64,000 nucleotides of DNA from Bacteroidetes bacterium GWF2_38_335 (GTDB taxonomy: Bacteria > Bacteroidota > Bacteroidia > Bacteroidales > GWF2-38-335): positions 1-64,000 of the forward strand of contig MEOH01000016.1 in assembly GCA_001769535.1 (NCBI GenBank). Direction: 5' to 3'. Of the stretch, positions 45,357 to 55,034 are shown one piece after another. Below the pieces are notes generated by a model. It did not search any database, had not been told where the DNA came from, and saw nothing but the letters and a program-made list of their open reading frames with translations. Made by a program: the position numbers and the translations under genes. Position 1 is the first letter of the stretch; each line of letters starts with the position of its first letter.

Positions 45357-45770
45357 ATGATAAAAATTTCTATACTAATCTTTGGGGTATTGCTATTTTA
45401 TGGTTGCAACTCATTTCCGGAAAAAAAAGAATTAGTTGGGAAATGGAAAGTTATAAAATTTGATTCTGAAATTAAAGATATTTCCCCTGTTATAATAGAA
45501 TTAGGCAACAAGGAAGCCCTGTCAACAATGTATATTTTCAATGATGACAACTCAATGATTCTATCAAGCAGGTCAAATCCAAATTTAACAGGAAAATATG
45601 AGCTTAATGCTGAAAAAAAAACTCTTACTTTTTATTATAAAGATGAAAATACAGGCGAGGACTTTACAGATATATTTACAATTAAAAACTTTGATGACGC
45701 CACTATGACATTAGAACAAAGTTTGGGAGAACAGGATTTCATAATCTTGACTTTAAATAAGCTTGAATAG
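45357..45770 (+). CDS. Lipocalin-like lipoprotein
   Basis: A 137-residue predicted lipoprotein (lipobox FYGC, Cys17). The mature part starts with ELVGKWKVIKF and continues as alternating strands (LTGKYELNAEKKTLTFYYKD), a pattern of small Bacteroidota lipocalin-like proteins. Ligand and role are unknown. It sits 2 bp after a T9SS cargo gene. Confidence 0.75.
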   Translation: MIKISILIFGVLLFYGCNSFPEKKELVGKWKVIKFDSEIKDISPVIIELGNKEALSTMYIFNDDNSMILSSRSNPNLTGKYELNAEKKTLTFYYKDENTGEDFTDIFTIKNFDDATMTLEQSLGEQDFIILTLNKLE

Positions 45771-46001
45771 ATAAAAAACTTAATTGATCAACTCTTCGAA
45801 TAAATATTATTGTCAACCACAACAATTCTAATGTAAATAGTCCACCACCCGGCAAATAGAAAAAAGTAATCTTCGCATTTCTTTAAAATCATAATGGCCT
45901 TACTTTTGAATGTTACAATCCATTTGCTTAACAAAAAAATCTATTTTTTTTCAAACAAAAAAAAACAAAAATCGTAAGTTTACAGTGTAATTAATAAAAT
46001 A

Positions 46002-46823
46002 ATGAACTTTTTCACAGGCGTAAAAATTGGCATAGTATCTCATTTCAAAGCTGTCGAACTGATTATCAGACACAACCTTTATTTTTATTTTCTTATTCCG
46101 GTTGGCTTATCAATCGGAATATATTTTTGGGGAGAGTATATGTTTGAGAATTTTATTAAAAATTTTGACTTTAGTAAAATTCAGCAGCTTGAATATGAAA
46201 CACTCAACAAATCGGATCAACTAACTGACATGCTCATTCTGGGAATTGAGCTCACTATGGTTTATGTAATAGTTAAATTATGGAGTTATCTGGTTCTCAA
46301 TTTACTTACTCCTCTCAACACTTTTCTTTCGACCAAAACAGATACAGTTATTACAGGTAATGTATATCCCATAACAACCAAACAGTATATTGATGACACT
46401 TTCAGGGCATGGAGAATAATGGGGAAAAATATGGTGATCTGGATGATCCTTCTTGGTGTTTGGTATTTAATTGCCAAGCTGCTTTATTTGTTTATTGACG
46501 GGGAAACGGTTGGTATAATAAGTGGAATTGTACAGCCTGCAATCGGTTTTTATTTCTTTGGCTTTTCCCTGCTTGATTACACAAGTGAACGAAGGAGGCT
46601 CAAACAAAGAGAAAGCGTCATATTTGTCAAGAAAAATCTGGGATTAACAATCACATTGGGCGCCATATATTATTTCTTTTTCAGGATTCCGGAATACGGT
46701 ACTTATATAGGTGTGGTTTTTGCCCCAATTATCGGAGTAATTGCAGCAACTATTGCAACTGATAAAGTGATAAAAGGCGGATTAAAGTCAAATCCTTACG
46801 GCGTTTCAAAAAAAGAAAAGTAA
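46002..46823 (+). CDS. EI24 domain (CysZ-like) membrane protein
   Basis: A 273-residue integral membrane protein with about four or five helices (near 28-50, 85-105, 145-168, 175-195 and 215-245) and an N-terminal FFTGVKIGIVSHFKAVELI typical of EI24/CysZ proteins. CysZ is a sulfate permease in proteobacteria, but no sulfur-assimilation genes are near, so sulfate transport is not supported by context. It is convergent with the thioesterase gene (7 bp). Confidence 0.82.
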   Translation: MNFFTGVKIGIVSHFKAVELIIRHNLYFYFLIPVGLSIGIYFWGEYMFENFIKNFDFSKIQQLEYETLNKSDQLTDMLILGIELTMVYVIVKLWSYLVLNLLTPLNTFLSTKTDTVITGNVYPITTKQYIDDTFRAWRIMGKNMVIWMILLGVWYLIAKLLYLFIDGETVGIISGIVQPAIGFYFFGFSLLDYTSERRRLKQRESVIFVKKNLGLTITLGAIYYFFFRIPEYGTYIGVVFAPIIGVIAATIATDKVIKGGLKSNPYGVSKKEK

Positions 46824-46830
46824 CTACAAC

Positions 46831-47274
46831 TCAACCAGCCAATTCATTATTTTCATATTTCCTGATTACTTCTTTCCAAATCTCCGGAATCAGTGCTGAA
46901 TTTCCTGTTCTGCGATCATATCCTGATAAGATAGAGTTACTCAGACTGTGAATCACTGGTATTCCGTTTTTTTCAGAAACAACCCTTTGTACCATTTCCA
47001 GACTTTTATTTCCAAGTCTGTTTATTTTAGTTTCAACAAAAATTTTGTCTTCCAGATGAACAGGCGCGAAATATTCAGTGGTGATTTTAACTAAAACCAC
47101 AGAAATTTCATCCCACTTTATCATATCCTTCAGAACATTATCAAAATAATACAACCTTCCAAGATCATAATAATGCTGATACATCACATTGTTCACATGC
47201 CCAACAATATCAACATCATTAAATCTGATCTGAACCGGGTCTTTTCTGTAAAAATTTATTGCGAAACTATCCAT
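46831..47274 (-). CDS. Acyl-CoA thioesterase, hot-dog fold
   Basis: A 147-residue single hot-dog protein of the YbgC/FadM group. The pattern VQIRFNDVDIVGHVNNVMY carries the catalytic-position Asp and the GHVNN motif. The start overlaps the end of the nucleotide-sugar dehydratase gene by 8 bp, indicating one operon, although a functional link is not obvious. It is not closely similar to the other hot-dog protein at 1311-1718. Confidence 0.9.
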   Translation of the reverse strand: MDSFAINFYRKDPVQIRFNDVDIVGHVNNVMYQHYYDLGRLYYFDNVLKDMIKWDEISVVLVKITTEYFAPVHLEDKIFVETKINRLGNKSLEMVQRVVSEKNGIPVIHSLSNSILSGYDRRTGNSALIPEIWKEVIRKYENNELAG

Positions 47275-49159
47275 TCTGTTCGATATCTAATTCCTCGAAA
47301 ACCGAGTTTTTACTTAAATATTCAGGAACCATCTTTTTCATAGATGAAACAATAGAAAAACTGTCTCCCTTAATTACAAGCTCAATCAACAAATCAATTT
47401 CATTTACAACTGTTTCCCTTTCGTATTTTCTTACGTGTGCAATCATGATTTTTTCGTGGGGAGTAGGAATGGTGTTTTCCCTATCATTGAGCAATTCCTC
47501 ATAAAGTTTTTCACCGGGTCGCAGACCAGTAAAAGTAATATGAATATCTTTTCCAAGGGTAAGTCCCGAAAGCTTAACCATGTTTTTTGCCAAATCGAGT
47601 ATTTTAACCGATTGGCCCATATCAAAAATAAATATTTCGCCCCCCTGCCCTATTGTGCTTGCTTCGAGAACTAACTGGCACGCCTCGGGAATAGTCATAA
47701 AATATCTTGTGATTTCGGGGTGGGTGATTGTAAGTGGTCCACCTTCTTCAATCTGCTTTTTAAACCTTGGTATCACAGATCCATTTGATCCAAGGACATT
47801 TCCGAATCTTGTTGTGATGAATTTTGTGCCCTCAGAGGAATTCAACGACTGGCAATATATTTCAGCTATTCTTTTACTCGCGCCCATCACACTGGTAGGA
47901 TTTACAGCCTTATCGGTCGAAATCATCACAAATCTTTTCACCTTGTATTTCACCGATAAGTCCGCAATAATTTTAGTCCCCATAACATTTGTCCTGACTG
48001 CCTCACCGGGAAATTTTTCCATCATGGGCACATGTTTGTATGCTGCAGCATGAAAAACCATCTCAATGTTGTTTTCTGCAAAAACTTTTTCCAGGGCATT
48101 TTGATTGGTCACATCACCAATAATGACTTCAAACTCATTAAATTTATGAATTTCAGACAATTCCATCTCAATTTCATATAAAGGGGACTCGGCCTGATCA
48201 AAAAGTATGAGTTTCTTTGGTTTGTAATTAGTAATCTGCCTGACAATTTCACTTCCAATTGAACCTGCAGCACCGGTAACCAGTATTGTTTTATTAAGAA
48301 TTTTTTTACGGATGTTTTCTTCCGACAAATGTATTGGTTCCCTGCCCAGCAAATCTTCAATTCGGACATCCCTGATCTGGTTAATACTAAGTTCACCATT
48401 TATCCATTTTGCAGGCGGAGGAACGGTGAGGACTTTAACATTATGATTCAGGCACGATTCAATTATTTCGGCTTTTCTGTTGGGAACAATCTGTGATTTG
48501 GCAATAATTAATTTTGATACTTCATATTTGGTTAAAAGATGCTCCAGCTGGTCAGCATTATAAATATTAACACCCTCAAGCTTTTTACCCACATTTCTTT
48601 TAGAAATTTCAATAAAAGCAACTACTCTGACAGGTTCATCCTGACTTCGATCCAAAGTTTTTTTTGTGATTATGGCAGATTGATCGGTACCATAAATAAT
48701 CACATTCACCCTGTCTTTTTTAGGGTGATTATATTCCATATACAGCATTTTCACTAACAACCTGAATGCAGTAAGTCCGAATATCGTAATTATAAACTCA
48801 AGTATAATAATTGAAAAAGGCACAAGGAAAACTCCATCAATCAGATAATACCAAAACATATTAAGAGCAACAAAGAATACCGAACCTGAGGTAATGACCA
48901 AAAATATTCTTTCTGCATCCTTGCTGCTGGTGTATCTGACAATTCCTGCATAGGTTTTTCCAACAAATAAACTTAGAGCTCTTACCCCCAATACTATTGG
49001 CAAAACATGATCAAGAGCATTGATTTCTACTTCGGGGACTTTAAAATTAAACCTTAAGGAATAGGATAAAACCAGAGAAAACAGACATATAAATATATCC
49101 AGTGTATAAATAACCCAGCGTGGGGTGTGCTTCCGTAAAAGGTTTATATTAAGAAACAT
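47267..49159 (-). CDS. Membrane-anchored nucleotide-sugar 4,6-dehydratase (CapD/WbpM/PglF type)
   Basis: A 630-residue protein. Four N-terminal membrane helices (about 12-130) are followed by a first Rossmann-like domain (about 140-250, VNVIIYGTDQSA) and a catalytic extended-SDR domain (about 280-600) with VTGAAGSIGSE near 295 and TDKAVNPTSVMGASKR near 411, where this subfamily uses Met and Lys in place of the usual Tyr-containing catalytic triad. Such enzymes convert UDP-GlcNAc to a 4-keto-6-deoxy sugar for surface glycans. Length and topology are typical. It overlaps the downstream thioesterase gene by 8 bp. Confidence 0.93.
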   Translation of the reverse strand: MFLNINLLRKHTPRWVIYTLDIFICLFSLVLSYSLRFNFKVPEVEINALDHVLPIVLGVRALSLFVGKTYAGIVRYTSSKDAERIFLVITSGSVFFVALNMFWYYLIDGVFLVPFSIIILEFIITIFGLTAFRLLVKMLYMEYNHPKKDRVNVIIYGTDQSAIITKKTLDRSQDEPVRVVAFIEISKRNVGKKLEGVNIYNADQLEHLLTKYEVSKLIIAKSQIVPNRKAEIIESCLNHNVKVLTVPPPAKWINGELSINQIRDVRIEDLLGREPIHLSEENIRKKILNKTILVTGAAGSIGSEIVRQITNYKPKKLILFDQAESPLYEIEMELSEIHKFNEFEVIIGDVTNQNALEKVFAENNIEMVFHAAAYKHVPMMEKFPGEAVRTNVMGTKIIADLSVKYKVKRFVMISTDKAVNPTSVMGASKRIAEIYCQSLNSSEGTKFITTRFGNVLGSNGSVIPRFKKQIEEGGPLTITHPEITRYFMTIPEACQLVLEASTIGQGGEIFIFDMGQSVKILDLAKNMVKLSGLTLGKDIHITFTGLRPGEKLYEELLNDRENTIPTPHEKIMIAHVRKYERETVVNEIDLLIELVIKGDSFSIVSSMKKMVPEYLSKNSVFEELDIEQNG

Positions 49160-49230
49160 CCTGCAAATTTAGTATTTATACCTGTAAATAGTCTTAAAAG
49201 CAAAAGAAAAATAACCAGCAGACAACTATT

Positions 49231-49794
49231 TCATTTTCTGATGATTTGCACTTCACCCTTTAATCCAATCCTGATTATCTCTGATGGTTTTCGCGGCATT
49301 TTATCAGTTTGTCGATGTTCAACAACGTAATCGACTCCGTTTATAATCTCCTCATCAATTTGATCAAAAAACCCAGGTGTAAGTTTCCCTTCAATATTTG
49401 CCGATGTGGAAACCAATGGTCGTCCAAGTTTAAATATCAGATTTCTGCAAAAGTCATCATTTGTAATTCTGATTCCGATTGACCCGTCTGCCGCAATCAG
49501 TTGGGGAGCAAGGTTTATCGCTCCGGGATAAATAATTGTCACAGGTTCTTCCGTTGCGGCAAGTAACTCAATTGCCATTTCAGGTATTTCCTTAACATAC
49601 CTGCCAAGATTATCAATATGATCAAGCAAAATAAGCATTGATTTGTTCAAATTTCTCTTTTTAAGATCAATGATTTTCTTAACCGCAGCTGAATTAGTTG
49701 CGTCACAGCCAATTCCCCAGATGGTATCAGTCGGGTAAAGAATAATTCCTCCCTTTCGGAGTACTTTTAAAGAATTTTCAATATCCTGGTTCAT
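49231..49794 (-). CDS. Threonylcarbamoyl-AMP synthase (TsaC/Sua5/YrdC family)
   Basis: A 187-residue YrdC-domain protein that makes threonylcarbamoyl-AMP from Thr, bicarbonate and ATP for tRNA t6A, used by TsaD (21772-22803). Motifs are GGIILYPTDTIWGIGCDA near the N-terminus, KKRNLNKSM and RPLVSTSANIEG. It is short like TsaC and lacks the Sua5 C-terminal domain. The start lies 1 bp after the stop of the GT9 gene, so they are cotranscribed. Confidence 0.94.
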   Translation of the reverse strand: MNQDIENSLKVLRKGGIILYPTDTIWGIGCDATNSAAVKKIIDLKKRNLNKSMLILLDHIDNLGRYVKEIPEMAIELLAATEEPVTIIYPGAINLAPQLIAADGSIGIRITNDDFCRNLIFKLGRPLVSTSANIEGKLTPGFFDQIDEEIINGVDYVVEHRQTDKMPRKPSEIIRIGLKGEVQIIRK

Positions 49795-49795
49795 A

Positions 49796-50773
49796 TCAGA
49801 CAGTTAAATTATTTATATCCATTTCATTTCCACACCTGAAATGCTTTTCGGGGCATTCCCTTTTACCGTGCAATCCGCATGGTTTGCATTTTAATCCGGA
49901 TACTTGTTGGACTACCGATTTATCCGATAAAGGGCCAAAACCAAAATCCGGTATGGTTGAGCAGAAAAATGCTGTAACAGGTGCATTAACAGATGAAGCA
50001 ATGTGAAGGGGTGCAGAATCATTTACAAAATTCATTGCAGCATCCTTCATAAGTGCAGCCGATTCAAGAAAACTCAGTTTTCCGGCCAGATTAACAACTG
50101 AACCGAAACCTGATTTCAAAATCATTTTTTCGTATTCCTCTTTATCCTCTTTTCCACCAATCATATAAATCATATAATTGCCGGAGAATTTTTCAAAAAG
50201 TTGAATCCATTTATCTTCAGGCATTCTCTTGGTAAACCAAACGGATGCTGGAGCAACCACAATATAAGGTTTGGATTTATAAACTGCCGTTTTTTCGAAA
50301 TGATCCTGACAAGGATACAATTTCGGTTTTAAACCTGTGTTTTCCAGCGACATATCCACAAGTTCGAGATTTCTGTCTGCTTCATGGTGTGAATCACCAA
50401 TAATATGGCGTATAGTTTTCGAATAAGAAAAAGAAAACGGATTTTTATCGAATCCCGCCTTTACCCTTGCCGAAGAAAACAATGTAATCAGTCCGGAAGA
50501 TGCAAATCTGTGAAGGTTATAAACCATATCATATTTTTCACTTCTCACCTTTCTGATCAGGTTAAAAAGGTTACGAAGCTTATTCTTTTTCTTATCCCAA
50601 ATGAGAATATTAGAAATTTTCGGATGTTGTTCAAGCAACCCCTCATTGCCTTTTCTAAGCAGAAAATCAATGTTTGAGCCGGGGTATTTTTTATTTAGCG
50701 CCTCAACCAATGGAGTAGCTAAAATCACATCCCCGATAAATGCAGTTTGAATAATAAGTATTTTCACATCCAA
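49796..50773 (-). CDS. Glycosyltransferase family 9 (heptosyltransferase-like)
   Basis: A 325-residue GT-B-fold enzyme like ADP-heptose:LPS heptosyltransferases. It has ILIIQTAFIGDVILATPLVEAL at the N-terminus, VVAPASVWFTKRMPEDKW in the middle and NFVNDSAPLHIASSVNAPV in the nucleotide-sugar-binding part. The C-terminal Cys cluster (CKPCGLHGKRECPEKHFRC) is common in this family. Likely role: LPS core or other surface glycan assembly at the inner membrane. It is cotranscribed with TsaC; a dehydratase gene for surface glycans lies just beyond. Confidence 0.93.
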   Translation of the reverse strand: MDVKILIIQTAFIGDVILATPLVEALNKKYPGSNIDFLLRKGNEGLLEQHPKISNILIWDKKKNKLRNLFNLIRKVRSEKYDMVYNLHRFASSGLITLFSSARVKAGFDKNPFSFSYSKTIRHIIGDSHHEADRNLELVDMSLENTGLKPKLYPCQDHFEKTAVYKSKPYIVVAPASVWFTKRMPEDKWIQLFEKFSGNYMIYMIGGKEDKEEYEKMILKSGFGSVVNLAGKLSFLESAALMKDAAMNFVNDSAPLHIASSVNAPVTAFFCSTIPDFGFGPLSDKSVVQQVSGLKCKPCGLHGKRECPEKHFRCGNEMDINNLTV

Positions 50774-50837
50774 ATATTACAGTACAAAAATAAAAAAAGC
50801 CGACGAATGTCAGCTTTTCTTTTAGGTTAATATTTTT

Positions 50838-51554
50838 TTAATCGTTACTTCCTGCAAAAATCATGATATAATAAAGCAGTGTAGCAAGAGAAGCAAGAGC
50901 AGCCACCACATAGGTGTATGCAGCCCAACGCAAGGCGTCCTGTGACTTGTAATGTGTTCGTGAATCAGTAATACCTGAATCTTTTATCCAAACCAAAGCT
51001 CTCTGACTTGCATTCACCTCTACAGGCAGGGTAATAAATGCAAACAAAGTAAACACCCCATAACAAGCTATGATGACAGCCAGTGCAGTGTTCCAGTCCA
51101 TAAATGAAGGCAGAACGCCTGCAAAAAGGAACATTCCGATAAACATGGCATTAATAATCCATCCGCTTATACTCTGCACAGGAACCAATGCAGATCTGAA
51201 TTCAAGCCAGGCATAAGCATTGGCGTGCTGAATGGCATGTCCGCATTCATGGGCAGCAACTGCAGCGGCAGCCACACTGTTGCTTCCATAAACACCACTG
51301 CTGAGGTTAACGGTTTTTGTCCTTGGGTTATAATGATCAGTAAGTGTTCCGGCAACCGAAACAACTTTTACATCATAAACGCCATGATCAGCCAGCATTT
51401 TCTCGGCTACTTGCCTACCAGTCATTCCATTAGCATTAGGAACTTTTGAGTAAGTTTTAAATTTTGATTTCAGGGTTTGGCCAACAATCAGACTCAGAAT
51501 AAAAAAAACTCCGAAAATGATCAACAAAACAGGGTCAAATGGTATTCCGTACAT
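50838..51554 (-). CDS. Membrane zinc metallopeptidase (YugP-like)
   Basis: A 238-residue membrane protein with an N-terminal helix (about 8-25), a HECGH zinc motif (His102, Glu103, His106 in AAHECGHAIQH) and three C-terminal helices (about 125-150, 155-175 and 210-232). It belongs to the YugP-type putative neutral zinc metallopeptidases, whose substrate is not known. Its length is typical. It is a single gene on the minus strand between dapD and GT9. Confidence 0.9.
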   Translation of the reverse strand: MYGIPFDPVLLIIFGVFFILSLIVGQTLKSKFKTYSKVPNANGMTGRQVAEKMLADHGVYDVKVVSVAGTLTDHYNPRTKTVNLSSGVYGSNSVAAAAVAAHECGHAIQHANAYAWLEFRSALVPVQSISGWIINAMFIGMFLFAGVLPSFMDWNTALAVIIACYGVFTLFAFITLPVEVNASQRALVWIKDSGITDSRTHYKSQDALRWAAYTYVVAALASLATLLYYIMIFAGSND

Positions 51555-51678
51555 ATTTTCAATTTTTTAGTTTAATCAGTTTTGTACAAAAATAAAACCA
51601 TTTTAAGTAAAAGCCAAAAATCTGACTTAATGTCGGTTTTATTTTAACAATTATTAATAATACATGCAATAATGACAT

Positions 51679-52497
51679 TTAAGCCGATACGTTAAAATCT
51701 CTTAATGCATTGTTCAATGAAGTTTTTTTATCGGTTGATTCTTTTCTTTTTCCAATTATCAAGGCGCATGAAACCTGGTAATCGCCTGCCGGAAATTTTT
51801 TCGTATAGGATCCAGGAATAACAACGGACCTTGCAGGAACCAGACCTGAATACTCAACAGGTTTTGCTCCAGATACATCAATAATTTTAGTTGATTGGGT
51901 TATAACCACGTTTGCGCCCAATACTGCTTCATGTTCAATTTTAACACCTTCCACAACAATGCTTCTTGATCCGATAAAGCAATTATCTTCAATAATTACA
52001 GGGGCAGCCTGCACCGGTTCCAAAACACCCCCAATGCCAACTCCGCCGCTCAAATGCACATTTTTCCCTATTTGTGCACATGAACCCACTGTTGCCCAAG
52101 TATCAACCATAGTTCCTTCGTCAACATATGAGCCAATGTTCACATAAGAAGGCATCATTATCACACCGGGCGAAATATAAGCACCATATCGGGCTATGGC
52201 ATGCGGAACAACTCTTACGCCCAACACGTCATAGTTCCTTTTTAATGGAATTTTGTCGTGAAACTGTAATGGTCCCGCTTCCATTACCTCCATTTTCATT
52301 ATAGGAAAATACATGATTACAGCTTTTTTTACCCATTCATTCAGCTTCCAGCCATTTTCTGACGGTTCGGCTACCCTCAGATTCCCCTTATCCAGAAAAT
52401 CAATAACCTCTTTTATAGTTTCCTGAATGGAAACATCTTTAAGCATGTCTCTGTCATCCCATGCTTTTTCAACTATAAATTGATATTCTTCAAACAT
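51679..52497 (-). CDS. dapD: 2,3,4,5-tetrahydropyridine-2,6-dicarboxylate N-succinyltransferase
   Basis: A 272-residue left-handed beta-helix acyltransferase of the succinylase branch of lysine/diaminopimelate synthesis. The hexapeptide-repeat region includes GAYISPGVIMMPSYVNIGSY, GGVGIGGVLEPVQAAPV, and VEGVKIEHEAVLGANVVI. Length and order match DapD. The N-terminal helical domain (1-95) is also typical. It is divergent from a small lipoprotein gene, with overlapping promoters in a 37-bp gap. Confidence 0.96.
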   Translation of the reverse strand: MFEEYQFIVEKAWDDRDMLKDVSIQETIKEVIDFLDKGNLRVAEPSENGWKLNEWVKKAVIMYFPIMKMEVMEAGPLQFHDKIPLKRNYDVLGVRVVPHAIARYGAYISPGVIMMPSYVNIGSYVDEGTMVDTWATVGSCAQIGKNVHLSGGVGIGGVLEPVQAAPVIIEDNCFIGSRSIVVEGVKIEHEAVLGANVVITQSTKIIDVSGAKPVEYSGLVPARSVVIPGSYTKKFPAGDYQVSCALIIGKRKESTDKKTSLNNALRDFNVSA

Positions 52498-52502
52498 TTT
52501 CT

Positions 52503-52527
52503 TAAATTTGTATACTCAACAAAAATA
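52503..52527. promoter_or_regulatory. Overlapping divergent -7 boxes
   Basis: TAAATTTG (52503-52510, plus strand) for the lipoprotein gene and TATTTTTG (complement of 52520-52527) for dapD both fit TAnnTTTG. They face away within 25 bp, so RNA polymerase binding at one should block the other. Confidence 0.55.
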
Positions 52528-52534
52528 CATAAAC

Positions 52535-52972
52535 ATGAATAATAAAAATGCAATTCTTTTTATATACTTATTACTTTTTTCAGCAATAATATTAACAGGC
52601 TGCAAAAAAGAAGAAGATACCGAACTGCCTGTAATTTCAAACCTTACCATTGGTCCCGATAATGAATCGGTACTATACAAAGGGGAAACGATCAACTTTA
52701 AATTCGACGCATCCGACAATAAAGAACTGGCCTCATATCAATTGAGAATATATAAAGATTCCAAGGGAGATCCTCCTGCTTCTGAAGGATGGACTTTCAC
52801 TAAAACATGGACCATACCATCGGGTAAAACCACTTTTTCTGCAGATAATTCAGAAATAATAGTCCCTGCTGATGCATTAAGCTCAAATTACATTTTCCGG
52901 ATAACTGTTTACGATGCAGCAGGAAATTTCAGCAAAACTGAAGTTATTGTGCCGTTGGGTGAGAGAGAGTAG
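52535..52972 (+). CDS. DUF4625-like lipoprotein
   Basis: About 145 residues. Starting at the ATG 52535 gives a clean lipoprotein signal with lipobox ILTGC; an in-frame ATG at 52508 would add nine residues and lie almost inside the promoter box. The mature part (PVISNLTIGPDNE, then FDASDNKELASYQLRIY) is an immunoglobulin-like beta-sandwich like DUF4625 domains in Bacteroidota surface lipoproteins. No function is established. It is divergent from dapD. Confidence 0.78.
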   Translation: MNNKNAILFIYLLLFSAIILTGCKKEEDTELPVISNLTIGPDNESVLYKGETINFKFDASDNKELASYQLRIYKDSKGDPPASEGWTFTKTWTIPSGKTTFSADNSEIIVPADALSSNYIFRITVYDAAGNFSKTEVIVPLGERE

Positions 52973-52991
52973 AAGTTAAGGGACTTGGAAC
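52961..52991. repeat. Dispersed inverted-repeat element, partial copy 3
   Basis: GAGAG...GAAGTT...ACTTGGAACA matches the reverse complement of the left part of copies 1 and 2 (13632, 33636) but lacks the centre. It overlaps the lipoprotein stop codon, so all three copies are at gene 3' ends. Confidence 0.5.
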
Positions 52992-53105
52992 AAAGTGTTT
53001 TGACCAACAAAAAAACCTTTAACTTTTCTTTAACCACAATGAATTCGGCAATTTCCTAATTTCATCCCTTGAAAAACCGAATTTACGAACCAAAAGATTT
53101 ACACG

Positions 53106-54968
53106 ATGAAAAAAGCTATCTTTTTTGTATTAATTCTGAGCTTTGGAACACTAATGGCTCAACAGATCAAAATCGACAAAAACAAGGCTCTAAACTGGAC
53201 TTTTCATGAAAAGGTGAAAATTTCAAAGGAACAACTGATGCGACAAATTGAACAGTCACCTGAGTTGAAAGAAAAATATCTTAAAGAAACAAAAGGCGTC
53301 AAAGCAGTTGAAACAAACATTACCAATTCCGAAAAACTTGAAGCCGAAATTCATGCTGCTATCAATCCGACCGACTCTACCAACATTGTAGTTAGTCCGA
53401 TCAGACAAGATCCCTCGGCCGGATCAATGTCCTGCCCTGTTTATTACACAAAAGATTTTGGAACTACCTGGAACGAGAGTTCATTTGTGAATATGCCATA
53501 TGAAGCCGGACTGATGTCGGGTGGTGGCGGAGACCCTGTTTTTGCATTTGATTCAAACGGAAAATTATATTTTACCTGGATTGATTTATATGGCGACATC
53601 ATGGGATTTTTATTTGGCACAGTAAACATGGGTATTTTCTGGGCTTATTCAGAAGATGGTGGCGAAACATGGATTAAACCTACCCGCGATACTGTTCTTC
53701 TTGGTTCACTGAATATGACCATGGGATCAATTTCGGGAATAAATTCAGCAATTTCTGATAAACAATGGATGGCTTGTGACCTTTCCGGGGGTACATACGC
53801 AAACAACTTATATATTTCTTATGTAACAATTGATCAGGATGGTGATGGCAATGCCATTTACTCGATTAAATGCAAAACCAAACCCGCTGCTGAAGATTAT
53901 TTCACACATGAAACAGCCGTTTCCCTACCAGCAAGTTTCCCCTTTGTTCAGTTTTCCAGTCTGACCGTTGATAACACCGGAAATGTTCATGTGGTATTTT
54001 ACGGCATAGATGCCATGCAAACACATTTGGGACTGTGGCATTCTGTTTCAACTGATGGCGGACTCACTTTTTCGGAACCAAACCTGATTTCGGATGTTTG
54101 TCTGAACCTTCCGATACTCGGAATTGAACCACAGCACGAAATTCCGGGCATTGACACCAACCGCCTGTATCCTTGCCCATATATGTCGGGCGACCCTGTA
54201 GGCGGGAATCTTTATGTTACCTGGACTGCTTTTGGTGCTTTGACTGATGCCGGACATGGAGCTGAAATTTTCTTCTCCAAATCATCGGATAACGGAGCAT
54301 CCTGGTCATTTCCACTGAGGGTAAACAGCGACCCCTTTACTACAGAAGCTCATAACTACTATTCAAGCATTTTTGTAAAACCAAATGGTGACATAAAAGT
54401 ATCATGGTATGACCGCCGCGACGACCCCACCAACAACCTGATCACACATTACTATTACGCAACCTCATCAAACTTTGGGTCAAGCTTTGGGACCAACTAT
54501 CAGGCATCCTCGGTACCCACTGATTTTTCAACAATAGGCAGTCAGAATTCAAACTTCGGGATTGGTGAATATACTCAGGTTCTTGCCAGCTCGGGTTATA
54601 CCATTCCGGTTTGGTGCGATGGCCGTGGAAACGATGGACTTGTAAATGTTTATATGGCTTTTATTAACGACAATCCAACCGGAATTTATGAAGTTAGTCC
54701 GGTTACCGACAAACTGAGTGTTTCAACAATTTTCCCAAATCCGGTGTCTGATGAAATCAATTTCAATATTACACTTGCAGAAGCATCCGAAGTGGATTTA
54801 ACTATTGTTGACATCACAGGAAAAGCCATCTCCAGTGTTTCAAAAGGAACTTATACCAAAGGAAAACATACAATTAATCTTAAAGCTGAAGAACTGAGTG
54901 CTGGCAAGTACTTTTTAAATGTACGTACCTCACTGGGAAATTCGGTAAGAGCATTTATGGTTAAGTAA
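53106..54968 (+). CDS. T9SS-exported Asp-box (BNR/sialidase-like) protein
   Basis: A 620-residue secreted protein. A signal peptide (about 1-18, LMAQQ) and a helical pro-like region (20-80) precede a beta-propeller-like body with Asp-box motifs (SEDGGETW, STDGGLTF, SSDNGASW). A C-terminal T9SS type A sorting domain of about 75 residues (IFPNPVSDEINFNI ... GKYFLNVRTSLGNSVRAFMVK-like end) follows. Asp-box propellers occur in sialidases and in non-enzymatic proteins; the catalytic Arg triad and FRIP motif of sialidases are not evident, so enzymatic activity is unproven. A perfect-palindrome terminator follows. Confidence 0.85.
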   Translation: MKKAIFFVLILSFGTLMAQQIKIDKNKALNWTFHEKVKISKEQLMRQIEQSPELKEKYLKETKGVKAVETNITNSEKLEAEIHAAINPTDSTNIVVSPIRQDPSAGSMSCPVYYTKDFGTTWNESSFVNMPYEAGLMSGGGGDPVFAFDSNGKLYFTWIDLYGDIMGFLFGTVNMGIFWAYSEDGGETWIKPTRDTVLLGSLNMTMGSISGINSAISDKQWMACDLSGGTYANNLYISYVTIDQDGDGNAIYSIKCKTKPAAEDYFTHETAVSLPASFPFVQFSSLTVDNTGNVHVVFYGIDAMQTHLGLWHSVSTDGGLTFSEPNLISDVCLNLPILGIEPQHEIPGIDTNRLYPCPYMSGDPVGGNLYVTWTAFGALTDAGHGAEIFFSKSSDNGASWSFPLRVNSDPFTTEAHNYYSSIFVKPNGDIKVSWYDRRDDPTNNLITHYYYATSSNFGSSFGTNYQASSVPTDFSTIGSQNSNFGIGEYTQVLASSGYTIPVWCDGRGNDGLVNVYMAFINDNPTGIYEVSPVTDKLSVSTIFPNPVSDEINFNITLAEASEVDLTIVDITGKAISSVSKGTYTKGKHTINLKAEELSAGKYFLNVRTSLGNSVRAFMVK

Positions 54969-55008
54969 GATATCATTTTCTGATTTAAACCCTTTACGCT
55001 TAAAGCAG

Positions 55009-55034
55009 GAGCCCCATATGGGGCTCTTTTTTTT
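55009..55034 (+). terminator. Intrinsic terminator after the Asp-box protein
   Basis: GAGCCCCATATGGGGCTC is an 18-nt perfect palindrome followed by eight T residues. It also lies at the 3' end of the convergent LytTR regulator gene. Confidence 0.92.

Noticed and set aside
46002-46823. Sulfate permease CysZ
   Set aside because: Only the EI24 fold is supported; no cysteine or sulfate genes are adjacent.
53106-54968. Secreted sialidase
   Set aside because: Asp-box motifs are present, but the FRIP motif and Arg triad of sialidases are not evident.
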